Positions 31,364 to 43,704 of a stretch of DNA of 64,000 nt are shown here, one piece after another. Origin of the DNA: Rotaria macrura (Eukaryota > Rotifera > Eurotatoria > Philodinida > Philodinidae); contig OENT01000397.1 in assembly GCA_900239685.1 (NCBI GenBank), positions 1 through 64,000 of the forward strand. The letters are read 5' to 3'. The stretch's first letter is position 1. Each line of letters opens with the position of its first letter. A model generated the notes under the pieces. That model did not search any database. It was not told the origin of the DNA and worked only from the letters and a program-made list of their open reading frames with translations. Made by a program: the position numbers and the translations under genes.

Positions 31364-33433
31364 ATGGCTTCGCAAAAATCGGATTTATTCAAAAAACCAT
31401 CTAAAACTAATTCAGATATTCGATCTCATGTTCATCATTTGGTTTGGTTAGATGAAAATATCGAAAATTATATGGATGAGCAAAACATAAATCAATGGCG
31501 TGAATTAGACAATAATATAAAAATTTTTTCTGATCAAGGAAAATGCATTGATTATATTGAGCAACTAAATGATCGAAATACGAAATATTATTTAACATTG
31601 ATTATTTCGGATTCATTTAGTATGCAATTCATATCACAAATACATGATTCTAGACGTATCGTAGAAATGTATATTTTGTCCACAAATTTAACATGTCGTC
31701 AAACTTCGAAATTTTTTAAAATTCGAGCAATTTGTTCGGATACCACTGAATTATTTAATAGAATTCAACGTAATATAGAAAAAGATAAGTCTACAATAGA
31801 TTTCAGTTTATTTAATAAACGTGATAGACAAGATGCAGGTAATCGAAATATTTCTACAATATCAAAAGACTTTTCTTGTTTAATTATATCTATTAGAAGT
31901 AACGATATCAAAAGAGAAATCAGATGAACAATATCAGATTCGAAATTTGAAAGAAGATGAAGCACGTTTTCTTTGGTTTTACAAATTTCATAATTTTATG
32001 ATTAACATTGAAGAAGATGATCAAGAAGCGAAAGATGAAATGATTTCGTGTCTTTATGACAACCATATTGAAAATAAACGAACTTTAAAATTGATAAAAA
32101 TATTCGAAAATCAATCATTAGAAGAGAATGCTAATAATGCTATTAATTGGTACACACAAAACACCATATTTCGATTTATTAATGAAACATTAATTTCTGG
32201 TAATATTTCAAGAATTTATTCTTATCGTTATATCATCAAATTGATTTGTCGACAATTAAAAGATTTATATGAAGAGAATCAACAATTGAAGGTAACTACT
32301 AAACTTCGTCTTTATCGTGGTCAAAAATTAGAATTATCACAGATTATTTTGATCTCAAAACATGTAAACGATTTTATTTCACTCAATAGTTTTGTATCGA
32401 CTACAACCGATGAAGATGTTGCAAAAGGATTTTGTTTTCGAGGTTCAGAGAATGATGGTGAATCAGTTATATTCGATATTGATGTTGATACGAATAGTAA
32501 ACAGAGTATTCCTTTTGCTGACATTAGTCACTTGAGTAATTTTAAAGACGAGAAAGAAACTCTTATTTCCATTGGATCTGTATTTCGTATTGAATCAGCT
32601 GATTTTAATGAAGAACAGAAAATCTATAGATTTCATCTTTCATTAAGTCCACATGATAAACTAATTGTTAATGAATATCTTGAACAATCATATGCAACAG
32701 AAATCAATTCAACTGATCAATCCATTCTTTTTGGTAAACTTCTTTCGGATATGGGAGAATATCAATTTGCAATAAAATATTTTGAAAATCGCGTTCGCTG
32801 TCTATCAGATCGTGATAATCACTACCGAGCGACTTATTTGAATAATATCGGTGTATGTTACAATCAAATCGATAAAAAAGATTTAGCATTTAGATACTAC
32901 AGAATTGCAGGTAAAGTATATAAAGAAACAGGAAATCGTCATGGAATGGGTGCATGTTATCATAATGTAAATAATCTATCACGATTTGATTTTCATTTAT
33001 ATTGAATTTTTTTCATCGTGATTAGATAGCAAGTTTTTATTATGATCAAGGAGATTACACTGCTGCACTGCAATGGGCATCAGATGCTTTGAATGCTCGA
33101 AAAACAAATCAATTAGAAAAGGCATCAACATTAGATCTCATTGGGTGTATTCTCTTGGCTCAAAATGATTCAGAAGCAGCCGGTAATCATCTTCAGGAAG
33201 CTCTGGATATACGTCTTAAATGTTTAAGCCTAATTGATAAAAATCATCCTGATATAGGAATGAGTTATTACAATTTGGGTAAACTTGATTCAAAACTATC
33301 ATCACTTCTTGATGCTCAAACAAATTTTTTACGTGCCGAAGAAATCTTTCGTCGTAATTATCCGAAAACACATAAACTAGTTAGAAATGTTACTCACTGC
33401 TTAGAAAAAATCAAACGGCAATTGGAACATTGA
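31364..33433 (+). CDS. Mono-ADP-ribosyltransferase (R-S-E type) with C-terminal TPR repeats
   Basis: An N-terminal domain of about 150 residues (HHLVWLDENIENYM start, IISDSFSMQF, then EMYILST) resembles the receiver-like domain in front of many rotifer ARTs. The transferase domain follows with its three signature elements: LYRGQ (Arg) near 32,310, SFVSTTTDEDVA (Ser-Thr) near 32,390, and DEKETLISIGSVF (Glu-x-Glu region) near 32,550. These enzymes move ADP-ribose from NAD onto Arg of target proteins. Tetratricopeptide repeats come next (GKLLSDMGEYQFAIKYFE, YLNNIGVCYNQIDKKDLAF). Exon 1 ends at 32,966; exon 2 is 33,026-33,433; the intron is 59 bp. The frame changes by one base between about 31,881 and 31,925, so this copy is either a pseudogene or carries a sequencing error. 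The start at 31,364 (MASQKSDLF) is preferred over an upstream in-frame codon at 31,322. Confidence 0.85.
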
Positions 33434-34504
33434 TCATTTGTATTTTATTTTATTTTATTTTATATATTTAACAATTTATGAACATATTATATTACTCATA
33501 TAAAGTTTATAGAATTATTTAGAGTACTAAAGCTGTGAACGATGAAATCAAAGAAATTTTTGCGTAACTTTTATTTTATTCCTGATCAACGAAAAGGCAT
33601 TGAAACGACAATAAAAAGATTGCTAATTACTTAATCTAAATCATAAGTAGCAACTCGATCCATGAAGTCTCTACGGTGTTTGATTTATTGGTTATGATGT
33701 ACGTTAAAGAATGTTTTCTACTATTTATTGAAACTCAATCTTAAAGATTTGAGTGAACTATTGAAATAAAATACAGTAAAAAGGTGTCAACCATTGAACT
33801 CTGATCAATTTCTCCGAGTCTCTGATTTGTCTTTTTTCATATAATATTAGCTACGATAGGTAGATCACAAGAAAATTCAAGATTATTCAATCTTTCCTTG
33901 TAATTACATGCCAATTGCAAACAAAAAAACATTTTAGTAGGCTGGGTACGTCTATTCAGTGTCAAATGAAAAGGTTGTAAATAACTATAGCTCTCATGGG
34001 ATGCTAACTAAGTTACATAGAGCTTATTTTCGGTATTACATCGATAGGATCATATTTTCTATGCTAAACATCAGAGGAATACTATTATATTAAGCAAATT
34101 ATTATAGTTGAGTTAGACCGGGACGAGCGTGGAAGAGTATAAAACGATTTTATTCTAATTACAAATAACACTCAGCACTGGATATTACAATTCGTGGAAA
34201 TGAAGACTATTGGAACAATTCACTCGCTGTAAATATCGTGATTTGAGATTTTGATCATGCGTAATTGTAGATTTTTATTTTATATCATCCTACGTTTATC
34301 GCATTTGTTTGAAACTATACGCTTGTTTTCGGCTTTCGATTTCTTATTTATCAGTGAATCTTTAGTAAACGAACATTTCGTTTGATGATCATTAGCCATC
34401 ACACCATTCTTGTACAACAGATCGATGTACTATATTTAAACACAATAATTTTGAGAAAGTAAACTGAATAAGATCCACTGTCAAATGTAACGAAAAGCGT
34501 TGTT

Positions 34505-34510
34505 AGAGAT

Positions 34511-34543
<33 letters not shown>

Positions 34544-34545
34544 GA
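34505..34545. repeat. AG microsatellite running into ACAG repeats
   Basis: A run of AGAGAG units is followed directly by ACAGACAG units. It lies in non-coding sequence. Confidence 0.8.
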
Positions 34546-35084
34546 AATCGTACACAGTTTCTGCTTCCAAGTTGAAGTGACGATTCTACAAAAAATGATT
34601 TTGTTCTTATACTTCGATCAGTGAATAATAATTGTTTTTCTGGTACTTATTTTAGAAGACGTCACAGACTCTTTGTTCTGAACACAGAATTAAATTCAAA
34701 TTCGACTCTATTCAATTAGAACATGAGACAGTGTCTCAAATTTGATTAATGTTCACGTTACCGTTGACAATAGTGTTAAAATTCGTGTAGTTCTCCATAA
34801 ATGCAACGCAATAAATATAAATTATCCTGAATGTAGAGTCTCAGACAGTCCTATTCAACGTATCAATCACAAGACAATATCTCGGTAAGGTTATAGATAT
34901 ATATAAATACATATATTTATGTATGTAGACAACTAGACAATTACTAAGGAGAATATAATGAGAGAATGCATTAAAAAAATATTGTTCGACCTAATCAGAT
35001 CTACATAGAAAGATGTACTAGAGAGAAAAAGATCAAAGATAGATTTAGTGGAATCGACCAATCCCGGGTCGAAAACTCTGACAC

Positions 35085-35340
35085 AAGATCTTATGAACAA
35101 CATACAAGATCTTGGAATATGGGTGAAATCTGACAAAAAATCGTCGTCTCTGAGATCTTGCATCAGATCTCACAGTCAGATTCTGGAAAGATCTTATAAA
35201 TGTGTATGATCTTTCAAGAATCTGAATGTCTGATCTGATGCAAGATCTCAGAGACTACGATTTTCATACGATTTTTCGTCTGATCTTACAAGATCATACA
35301 AGATCAGATGCAGAATCTTATCAGATCTTAACATCTGGTT
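35085..35340. mobile_element. MITE-like hairpin rich in AGATCTTG words
   Basis: The core, 35,135-35,264, is two arms of about 58 bp (CTCTGAGATCTTGCATCAGA on the left and its complement on the right) around a loop of about 14 bases with only a few mismatches. Weaker symmetry extends outward to about 35,085 and 35,340. The arms are full of AGATCTTG / CAAGATCT words, recalling the subterminal words of the CACTA-like element at 12,419-18,535. Element borders and target duplication were not found, so its family is open. Confidence 0.6.
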
Positions 35341-38101
35341 GTTTGCCCTGGAATATTGACAGAAATATGTAACGAAAATTACAGACAGGTGACTCAGCAT
35401 GAGATCAGCTGGGCTTGCACTATTATGTGTATGAATGATTAACTCTTTTAGAGATTGCGCAAAAACTAGTTTACAGTAGAATCATGAAACTTTCCGATAG
35501 CTCCACAAAATCGAGAGCCGTTTTTCAAATCATATAGCGTCTCTTTTTTTCTGTAGTTTAACGCATACAATACGTATAAGCCTCTAGAGATGGGTTGTCT
35601 CTTTCTGATAAAGCAACAAAATCACATTAGACAATCATACATAGGATACGGGTTCTTCCATATCATAGTCATTAAATACCAGCTCAATTATGAATACATA
35701 ACAGAACATAGAATCTGAAATATTTTTATTGACAGAAAGAAACATCGTGTTTTACGTCATTATGAATGCTTGGTATTAAGGTAAAAATGAATCGTGACAT
35801 TCGATTTTTTTTTTGTATTTCTTTCTAATGATCCCCAAGTCATTCCCTATATGTCATGACAGGGTATTGAAAGCATGATTGAAAAATTGTAACTTCATCA
35901 GATAAATTTGACGTGATGACAACAGTTGACCAAAACTTTTCACATGGTTAAAAATAGTTCAATGATGCATTTGCTGGCATTGATCTGCTAAGTTTTTCTT
36001 CGTCAACTAAGAAGAAGCGACTTACAAAATGTGAATGTTCACCGACAAATTTCATTCATCTAAATATTTATTTTCACAGGGATCTATAAATTATGTAGTC
36101 TTGAACATTGATGATTTGAATTCTCTTTCATTGAAGCTAGATTTAATGATTGATTTCATTCTTTTCTTGATATTGGTCGATTTGGCTTCACCGAATTTCA
36201 TTAAATTCCTCTTTTCGACCACAGTACCTACAATTTAGAGACTTGTCCCCGTTACGCGACACTTAACAAATCAGCTATTTTTATGCTCACTATGAATTCG
36301 GTCTTTTTTCTTTAGAAGAATTATGTTTGAATATCGAAAGCTTGGTTTAAAATTTTTCAGAAAATCGTCTTTTGAATTTTTCTAAGAAACAAATCTAAAA
36401 ATTAAATTCTGACTCACACACCATTCGATTCAGAATTTGATTCTCTTCATAAAGATCTGTTCTTTTTAGGCTCTCATCCACCAGAGCAACTTCTAAGCTA
36501 CTGTACAGTTAAGGAGCCCCCATTTTGATGTTGCAACTTGATTATTTTTATAGAACGGTAGATGTATCGCAATGACCGATGCACACGAAAACTAACTATT
36601 TCTAAGCATATTAAGTTAAGAAAAGCAAAAATAGATAAGAAAAAATATTTTTGTTACTACTTGAAAGTGCATTTGATGCTCTACAAAGTTGACAACAGAA
36701 ATATTTCATTTGAGGAAATATTTTCTCAAAAAATTAGTTCTTTTTAAACGAACCTACAGAAAAAGGGTCTTTTTTTATCACAACAATGTGCAGTGATAAA
36801 ATCTTTCTAGAAATGCGAAACTTCTGTCAAACTATATTAATCTCGCAATATGAATAGAGTATGATAAACTACGTTGAATGACTGTATTGGTTATCATGCC
36901 TTTCGAGACAATTAAAAAACAATGTGATAAAAACGTTACAGCGTAACGCTTGAACAAGCCGTAAGACACAGTGTCAGTTCAATACAAGTATTTTGATAAT
37001 GATTTCTAGATTTACCTAAACAATTTATTGCTTATGTGCTTCAGTAGAAAGAAAAATGAATGTTATTAACGAAAGTCAAAATCATCATGTAGTATTGTAA
37101 TTCGTTTCATGAATATGTTTGTTAATGTTTGATGTACCATACCTGATAATAGAAAGAATAAACTAGAGGTCGTTTTTCGATACAAATGCATGACAGAATA
37201 ATGTTTGAAAAAATTTTATGAGTCTATCAAAATAATCCGTTCATTATATCAACTATAATACTCTGTATATTCCTACTCAAATATGAATAAGCGAAAAAAA
37301 ACAATACTCATAAAACCATATGTTCTTAGATACATACAACCTTCTTATTCATTGTCAACAGAAGTCAGAAAGTAGATATTGATTTCTAACAAATATACTA
37401 GTCATGAGAACTAATGTAAGAGTAGATACATCCATCGATGATGATCAAGTTCTGATTGACAACAATATCGTGCAGTGATACGTATCAGAATTGATTTGAA
37501 TATTCGTGTAATTTAAAGAAATTAACCATTGATCCTAATACGTGGCTCCTAGGCATGTTTTACATCTCTGTGTATTCACAAAGACTTATAAGAAAGTTCA
37601 TTCGTTATACGGCTTAGTCTTCACCATCATATCACTATTACCATTTCAATAAACGACATACTGAAAGAAAAGCATATTTTTTGGAATATATACACATCAA
37701 AACAGAAGTATGTATTTTAAATAAAAATCATGAATAGAACTGAATGAAATTTTGTTCGACTGAAACTTTAACACTGAGGGAAATCAATTTTCGTAGTAGA
37801 GAATATTGCAATTGCTCGTACTAAGTCTGTATAAACAGAAACGAGATACAAATTTTTTGAATCAAAATTGTAAACAATTATAATTGGCAACCTCTAAGAC
37901 ACCTAAACTAAATCTGGAGTGATGAAGTTGAATAATTCAAAAACAAAAACCATTTATTTCTATATGATTGACGGATCGATCTGTTTTATTATTTCGTCGT
38001 TCATCATCATATTCTTATTATGTTTTCTTTTTTTCTTTCATGTACGCTAATTTGAGAAAAAATAACAAAAAGCGAACAACAAAACAAGTCCATCGATATG
38101 T

Positions 38102-38603
38102 TTAACGGTATGATTTTTGATATTTTGAACGTGCACCTGGACCACCGAATTTCTTCGGTTCGCAACGTCGTGGATCAGAAACAAGTAATGATCGATCATA
38201 CTGTACGAGTATATCACGTATTTGTTTTTTCGTTGCTTCATCAACAAACTTTTGGTTAAAAGCAACAAGTGATTTAGCTAATGCTTGTCGAATAGCATAG
38301 ATTTGTGCAATACGGCCACCACCTTTAACACGTATACGTATATCAACATTTGCAAATTTGTCTCGACCAAGAAGATAGATTGGTTCTTCAAGTTTAAAAC
38401 GAAGTGCTTGTGGTTCAACAAGATGTAAAGGTCGACCATTGACACGAATTGAACCGTGACCTACAACAGTGAGTAAATTATTCTAATATTCGAATCGAAT
38501 TCCACATCTTTTTTTCGAGTCTACCTTGTTGACAGACAGCAACAGCTGTAGCTGTTTTCTTTCTACCGAATGTTTGTACACGTTGTTTTTGTACTTTAGA
38601 CAT
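38102..38603 (-). CDS. RPS16: 40S ribosomal protein S16 (uS9)
   Basis: Two exons, 38,603-38,525 and 38,460-38,102, with a 64-bp GT-AG intron, encode 145 residues (human has 146). The protein sits in the head of the small ribosomal subunit, its C-terminal tail reaching toward the P-site tRNA. Family marks are [16 protein letters not shown] at the start, [15 protein letters not shown], the glycine-rich [20 protein letters not shown], and the conserved basic end [24 protein letters not shown]. All key parts are intact. An AATAAA on the minus strand lies at about 37,985-37,990. It is a good marker of a normal nuclear locus next to the repeat-rich left half. Confidence 0.96.
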
Positions 38604-38659
38604 GCTCGAAAATCTTGAACGATCTATCGGCAATCTTAAAAAAACCAATATATATATAT

Positions 38660-41600
38660 ATGATTACATACAAAAAAAAGAACTTCTTTCGATGTTTGTG
38701 AATATATGAAATAAACAATCTAGTTCTTGGTGACTCATCGAGCTGCGTTAATTGGTCAATCGATGTCATCCTATATTTCTACGTATCCTCCGTCTATTCT
38801 ATATTTTATAGCCAAAAGATACACAACGACATCTGCTAAGGAAATTTGCACACAATTATAGTAAGATAATTAATTTCGTACAACTATAGACAGGAAAGTA
38901 ATAAACTTGATGCTTTTCGATTGCGAACATTATATTCACGAAACACAGAATAGTCATGATTATACAAAATATTTTTTGAAAATTCATCCATTAGATGTCG
39001 TACCAATTAAGTACTGGACTGGGCACTTTCTTTCTATGAAGAAGAACTGAATTAAGCTACGGAACAGTACAATCGTTGGTGATGTTATCAGAGTTGGATT
39101 AGGTTGGATGACTTGTTCTCATCGATCACCTTCGCCATATCATTATAAGAAAGAAAACCGTAATGACTTTCATTATCAATTCCCTATGGTATTTGTTTTC
39201 TCCGCACTGCATTCGATAAATATATGGGCAATCTGTTGCCGATATTTCTTGTGCAGCTATCATTTGCTAATATTAACTACTACATGCTATGTTTTGTACC
39301 AAAACTCGAATAAAATGGAAAAAAAAATAGTAGCAGTCTATATTAAAAGTCTATCACTTGTATATATCTAATTTTGACGGTGCATGTTGGATAACAGACG
39401 CCACAAGCACAACCAGTATATGTCTTTTGTATGATAGATTTCACAAACATTCCTCAAATTTCGATAGATAGTTACATAAATAATCCACTACTATAGCGCT
39501 CACTGTACTACTCGTTATGCCCCAGCATGTTTCTGGTGCATTATCCCGACCAATGATATTCTAAAAGTGATCTCTGTTAATTGACTTTGTCAATATTAAA
39601 CTTGCTCTTTTTTTATTTCTATTTACCTGATGGATTGTTTCATTATTTCACGTACTTTTTAAAATTCATACAATTACAAAAACTTTCTGATAAGGCAAAA
39701 CTCTGTACTATATCATGGAGAAGACAGGCAACAATTGATGATGTACTGGAACTTTGTTGATGAGTTCAAGTGTATCCATAGAATCTATGTCGAATAGAGA
39801 AATTTCTGTCTGTAATATTAATGACAAATTTAAGAATTTTTTAAGCAATAGATTACAACTCGTTCATTGAAAAACCCCAAATCTATTTTATACAATGTTG
39901 TGAGTTTGAAATAGCGTGCGGATTCGTTTTAATCCGACTAATATTCATTATACAGTTAATACTACTTTTCGATGCATGTCTATCATGTTAATAAATTGAT
40001 GCCAATCTAAAGCATGCTCTCTACCAAGACAACAACTGAAGGATCAATATGGTGACGTAATCAAATGTACGTAGACAAGAACAAATTGAGCACTATCATT
40101 CCTCATAATGTTTTGGTAACACTATTCATTCTTCAAGCCTTGTAAAGTATATTTACGCAGGCTGCTAGCATATGTATGATTCTATTGTAATGTTTGATCA
40201 GTTCAATTGCTTAGAATCCAATACAACTATAAGATTTCTTCGAAAACAAAACGAATCTAGCAGCGCCAACAACTCGAATAACTGTGACGTGCCACGTGTT
40301 AGAACTTTGACTTCGAACTACTATAAATGCTAGCAATAGTACATTTAGATTGAGGTAATAAGTACTTCTTACCATTTTGAAAATCAGTAAGAACGACAAG
40401 CAAATATTTTCATATAGTTGAAAGAAAAATCTCAAAGGATTGGTCGATTTATTGCAGCAGAAAACATCAAGTATGACGTACATTCAATATAAAGATCTAT
40501 AGAATGACTGTGTCATTGAATCTATATGATTAACAAGTAGTCATTATACTAGTTTCAAATGTTTTATCTTTGTTTTTAATTAAAAGTATTTGCTTATTCA
40601 TACATTTCCAGATAATTCATCTATCGAACTACTATCTAATCTAAAAAAATCTGAGTAGACCAAAATGCATAATCAAGCGTTAAAATAAATCAATGTCTCT
40701 ACAAGTATATGAATCGATCGTTGACTAAAGTATGATATTTCAATAGCATTAGTTTCGGCTGTTGATAAATGTCAATATTTGAAAGGTTTTTGATCAATAT
40801 ACAATGATTCGAGTTAGATTTACACTATAGAATATAATCGACATGATTGAATATATTTGAATTCGATCTTTGGAAGTGCCTGATCGATGAAAAGTGTATC
40901 TAGTGAAACTTCGTCGATTAACATCAACAGATGTCTTCATAAAACAACTTTCATCTCAAGCGCCACATACTTTATGTTTAGTTTTATCGCTATTTGTTCA
41001 GCCCAATCGATGATTAGGTCACCTATGATGATCATCATGTACCACTATCATAGTCTTGTTTTGCTTTATGTTTTTCTTCCTTCTTTTTTTCTCGTATTTG
41101 TTTTTGTGATCGAATGCCAAACAATTTTTAAGATTTCAAAGATATTTGTGTAGTTTCATCGAGTAAGTGCAAACAACACTTAAACGATTATATGTATATG
41201 GATTTTTTTTCTTCATTTTTCATACCTACATTTACAGTGTAAACATATTCCTAAGTTTTTTTCTTCACTCTTGAAAAGAAAAACTTTTCTTTCGATCAAG
41301 GAAAGTTATTCTATATGTATACTTATTATCAATATCGACTGCCAACTGTAGATGTGACATTTTCTATTCATCGTTGAATCAATGAACGTGAGTATTAAAC
41401 ATCCGGTTCTGCTTTGTTCTATAGTAATGGCCTCCTTCTGTATTTTATTCCATGACCTTTGCATACTTTTCTTTTCATTCACTCTTTTATCTGTTTCTTT
41501 CTTCCATCCTGGTTTTTTTCTTTCATATTAATCGGAGCCTTTTGTATTGTGAACATAGAATGATGTTAACGCTTGTTATAATGACATTCATATATCATAT

Positions 41601-43600
41601 TAGATCAGTTATGCCGTTCGCACATATATATATATTTATACATAAATATAAGCCAACTAAATCGGCTCAATTCTATTGAAGGCAGCAGTTGTGTCAACAA
41701 ATCTTTCACTGATCAGTTCCTTACGTTCTTATCGTTCACTGTATCACGTTTACTGCATTCGTTCCTTTTATTTCTTCATCATACATGAAGAAACTATGAT
41801 GTTATCTATCAAAATGACGATCCCTTTCTAGCTCAAACACTATTTCCTTTTTCTAACAATCACAATCATCAAGGTCATGTAATTATTTACTTATTTTGTA
41901 GGTGTCAATTGATTCGAACGAATGTTTCATTTTCAAAATTCTCTCTGTTCGATAGTACGCATCGATTCTATTGATTTCGACTGTGATTTGAATAAATATT
42001 ATCATGTGAAGATTGTGCTATCTGTTGTTTGTAATTCACTTATAGCCAATCAAATATTATTGTTGATATTATCTTGCTTGAGTAGCAACCCATATGTGAA
42101 ATGTTTTGATAACTATGGATTATATTTAACTCAAACAATAACATTTCATCATTATCACCTTTCGAGAATTGGTGAATAGCAACTCCTATTTTTCTTAGAT
42201 ACGCTTGAAGAAACATCAACAAATGGAGAAAACTATTAGAGCAAATCGGCTAAATTATATACGTATCGAATATTGGCAGTTAATGTCATTACCCTTCATA
42301 TGTTTTGTTTTATACAGGTAAAGCAAAATTGAAAAGTGATTGTTGTAATATGAAGACGATGTATGTTTTCATATTTAACGGATAGACTCTTTTGCTCTAA
42401 TATTTTCTTCAATGTTTTTCTCTTCTTCTTACAAGCTGTAGTACAACCTTAGTTTGTTTCTTTTTCTCAACATGATCTAAAAGGAAAGAGAGAGAGAGAG
42501 AGAGGGAGAAAATGCATCATAAAAATTAAACAACCGAACGCAACATCGACGAGGAAAATAGAGAGCAGGGAGTATAGGGAGAAAGAGAGGCGAAAAAAGA
42601 TCATCATATTTCGATCGTCAATGAAAAAGATGGATGGATGGATAGATGGATGAAGGTGGTGCGACCTTCGCTCAAAGGTGTGTACATTTATGATTTGTAT
42701 GAATAAATGAATGAGTGAATGAATGCATGAATGAATGAATGAATGAATGAATGAAAAAAAAAAGGAAATCATGACCAATGATTCATGATAAATTTATCAA
42801 TATTTTGTAGAATACTATGGTACTTCAATGTGAAAAGGTACTTTTCTCTTTGATTTATATTGATATCAATTTTAATAAATATTAATAATATATGAAAAGA
42901 TGAATTGGTGAATTAGTTCTTTGTATGTTTCTGATTTTTATGATCAATGCAACCTTACGCTATAGACATAGACGAATAATATACCATGTTCGAAAGAGAA
43001 AATTTTTTGAAGGAGAAAAAGAAAACATTTCGATAGACTACTATGTATGATTTTGGTACTTGAGTAGTTGAAGATGTGTATAATAGATTTTTCCTTGTAC
43101 AAGGCAAATTTAGTAATTTGAGTAACTAGAGCGATAATAGTTGTCATTGAAAGAGGCTTCACAGGGACACATTGTGAGTCTATGTTTGATAAGTATCCGT
43201 AGCATTTTATTTTTCTATTTAAAGCCAATGTCATAATGCAATATATTTTCTTTTTTTTATGGTCGACATTCACTTTAACGGTAATCGAAATCCAAAGTAT
43301 TTACTTAGTTGCACCTTCCTCACTTGCCAAAATATTCACGTGTTTGTCTTTTATTCTTTTATAAATTTCAATTGGATTACTGAGCATTATGTCTCATTTC
43401 GTTTTTTTTTAATCTACAGCTTTCCTTTTTATTATTTCATTTTAAATACTCATGTGTTTTTCTTCTTTCTTTCGATTATACAATAAATGCTCTGCAAACA
43501 ATATGTTTTTGTTTCTATGAAACGATGAAAAAAACATGTCTACTTATGTCCTTTCAGATTCAATTAACTATTGTAATATATATATCTATATATCTATATA
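38660..43600. other. Gene-free stretch, 4.9 kb, with microsatellites
   Basis: No supported coding region; the frames at 40,211-40,483, 41,452-41,679 and 42,467-42,778 are low-complexity by-products. It contains AG repeats near 42,487-42,505, GGAT/GATA repeats near 42,630-42,656, AATG repeats near 42,700-42,752 and a TA/TATC tract near 43,576-43,620. It could hold upstream exons or promoter of the formin gene, but no motif proves that. Confidence 0.45.
42700..42752. repeat. AATG tetranucleotide microsatellite
   Basis: Thirteen or so AATG units, the last six or more perfect, with a purine-rich block before it. It lies outside any gene. Confidence 0.85.
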
Positions 43601-43704
43601 TATATGTATATGTATATGTAAAAATAACGGCAAACATAACGGAGACAAATCTTAGCGAAAATAGGACGATTTTATCGTCCGAATGGCAAACTGTTTCAAC
43701 TTCA

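Larger units (their letters stand above)
33440..38040. other. Gene-free stretch, 4.6 kb
   Basis: No supported gene in either strand. It holds an AG/ACAG microsatellite at about 34,505-34,545 and the hairpin element at about 35,085-35,340. The frames at 34,933-35,163 and 36,035-36,238 are by-products of repeats or AT-rich sequence. Confidence 0.5.

Noticed and set aside
34933..35163. 76-residue minus-strand frame
   Set aside because: It overlaps the hairpin element and is explained by the AGATCTTG repeats.
42467..42778. 103-residue minus-strand frame with His/Ile repeats
   Set aside because: It is produced by AATG and GGAT microsatellites.
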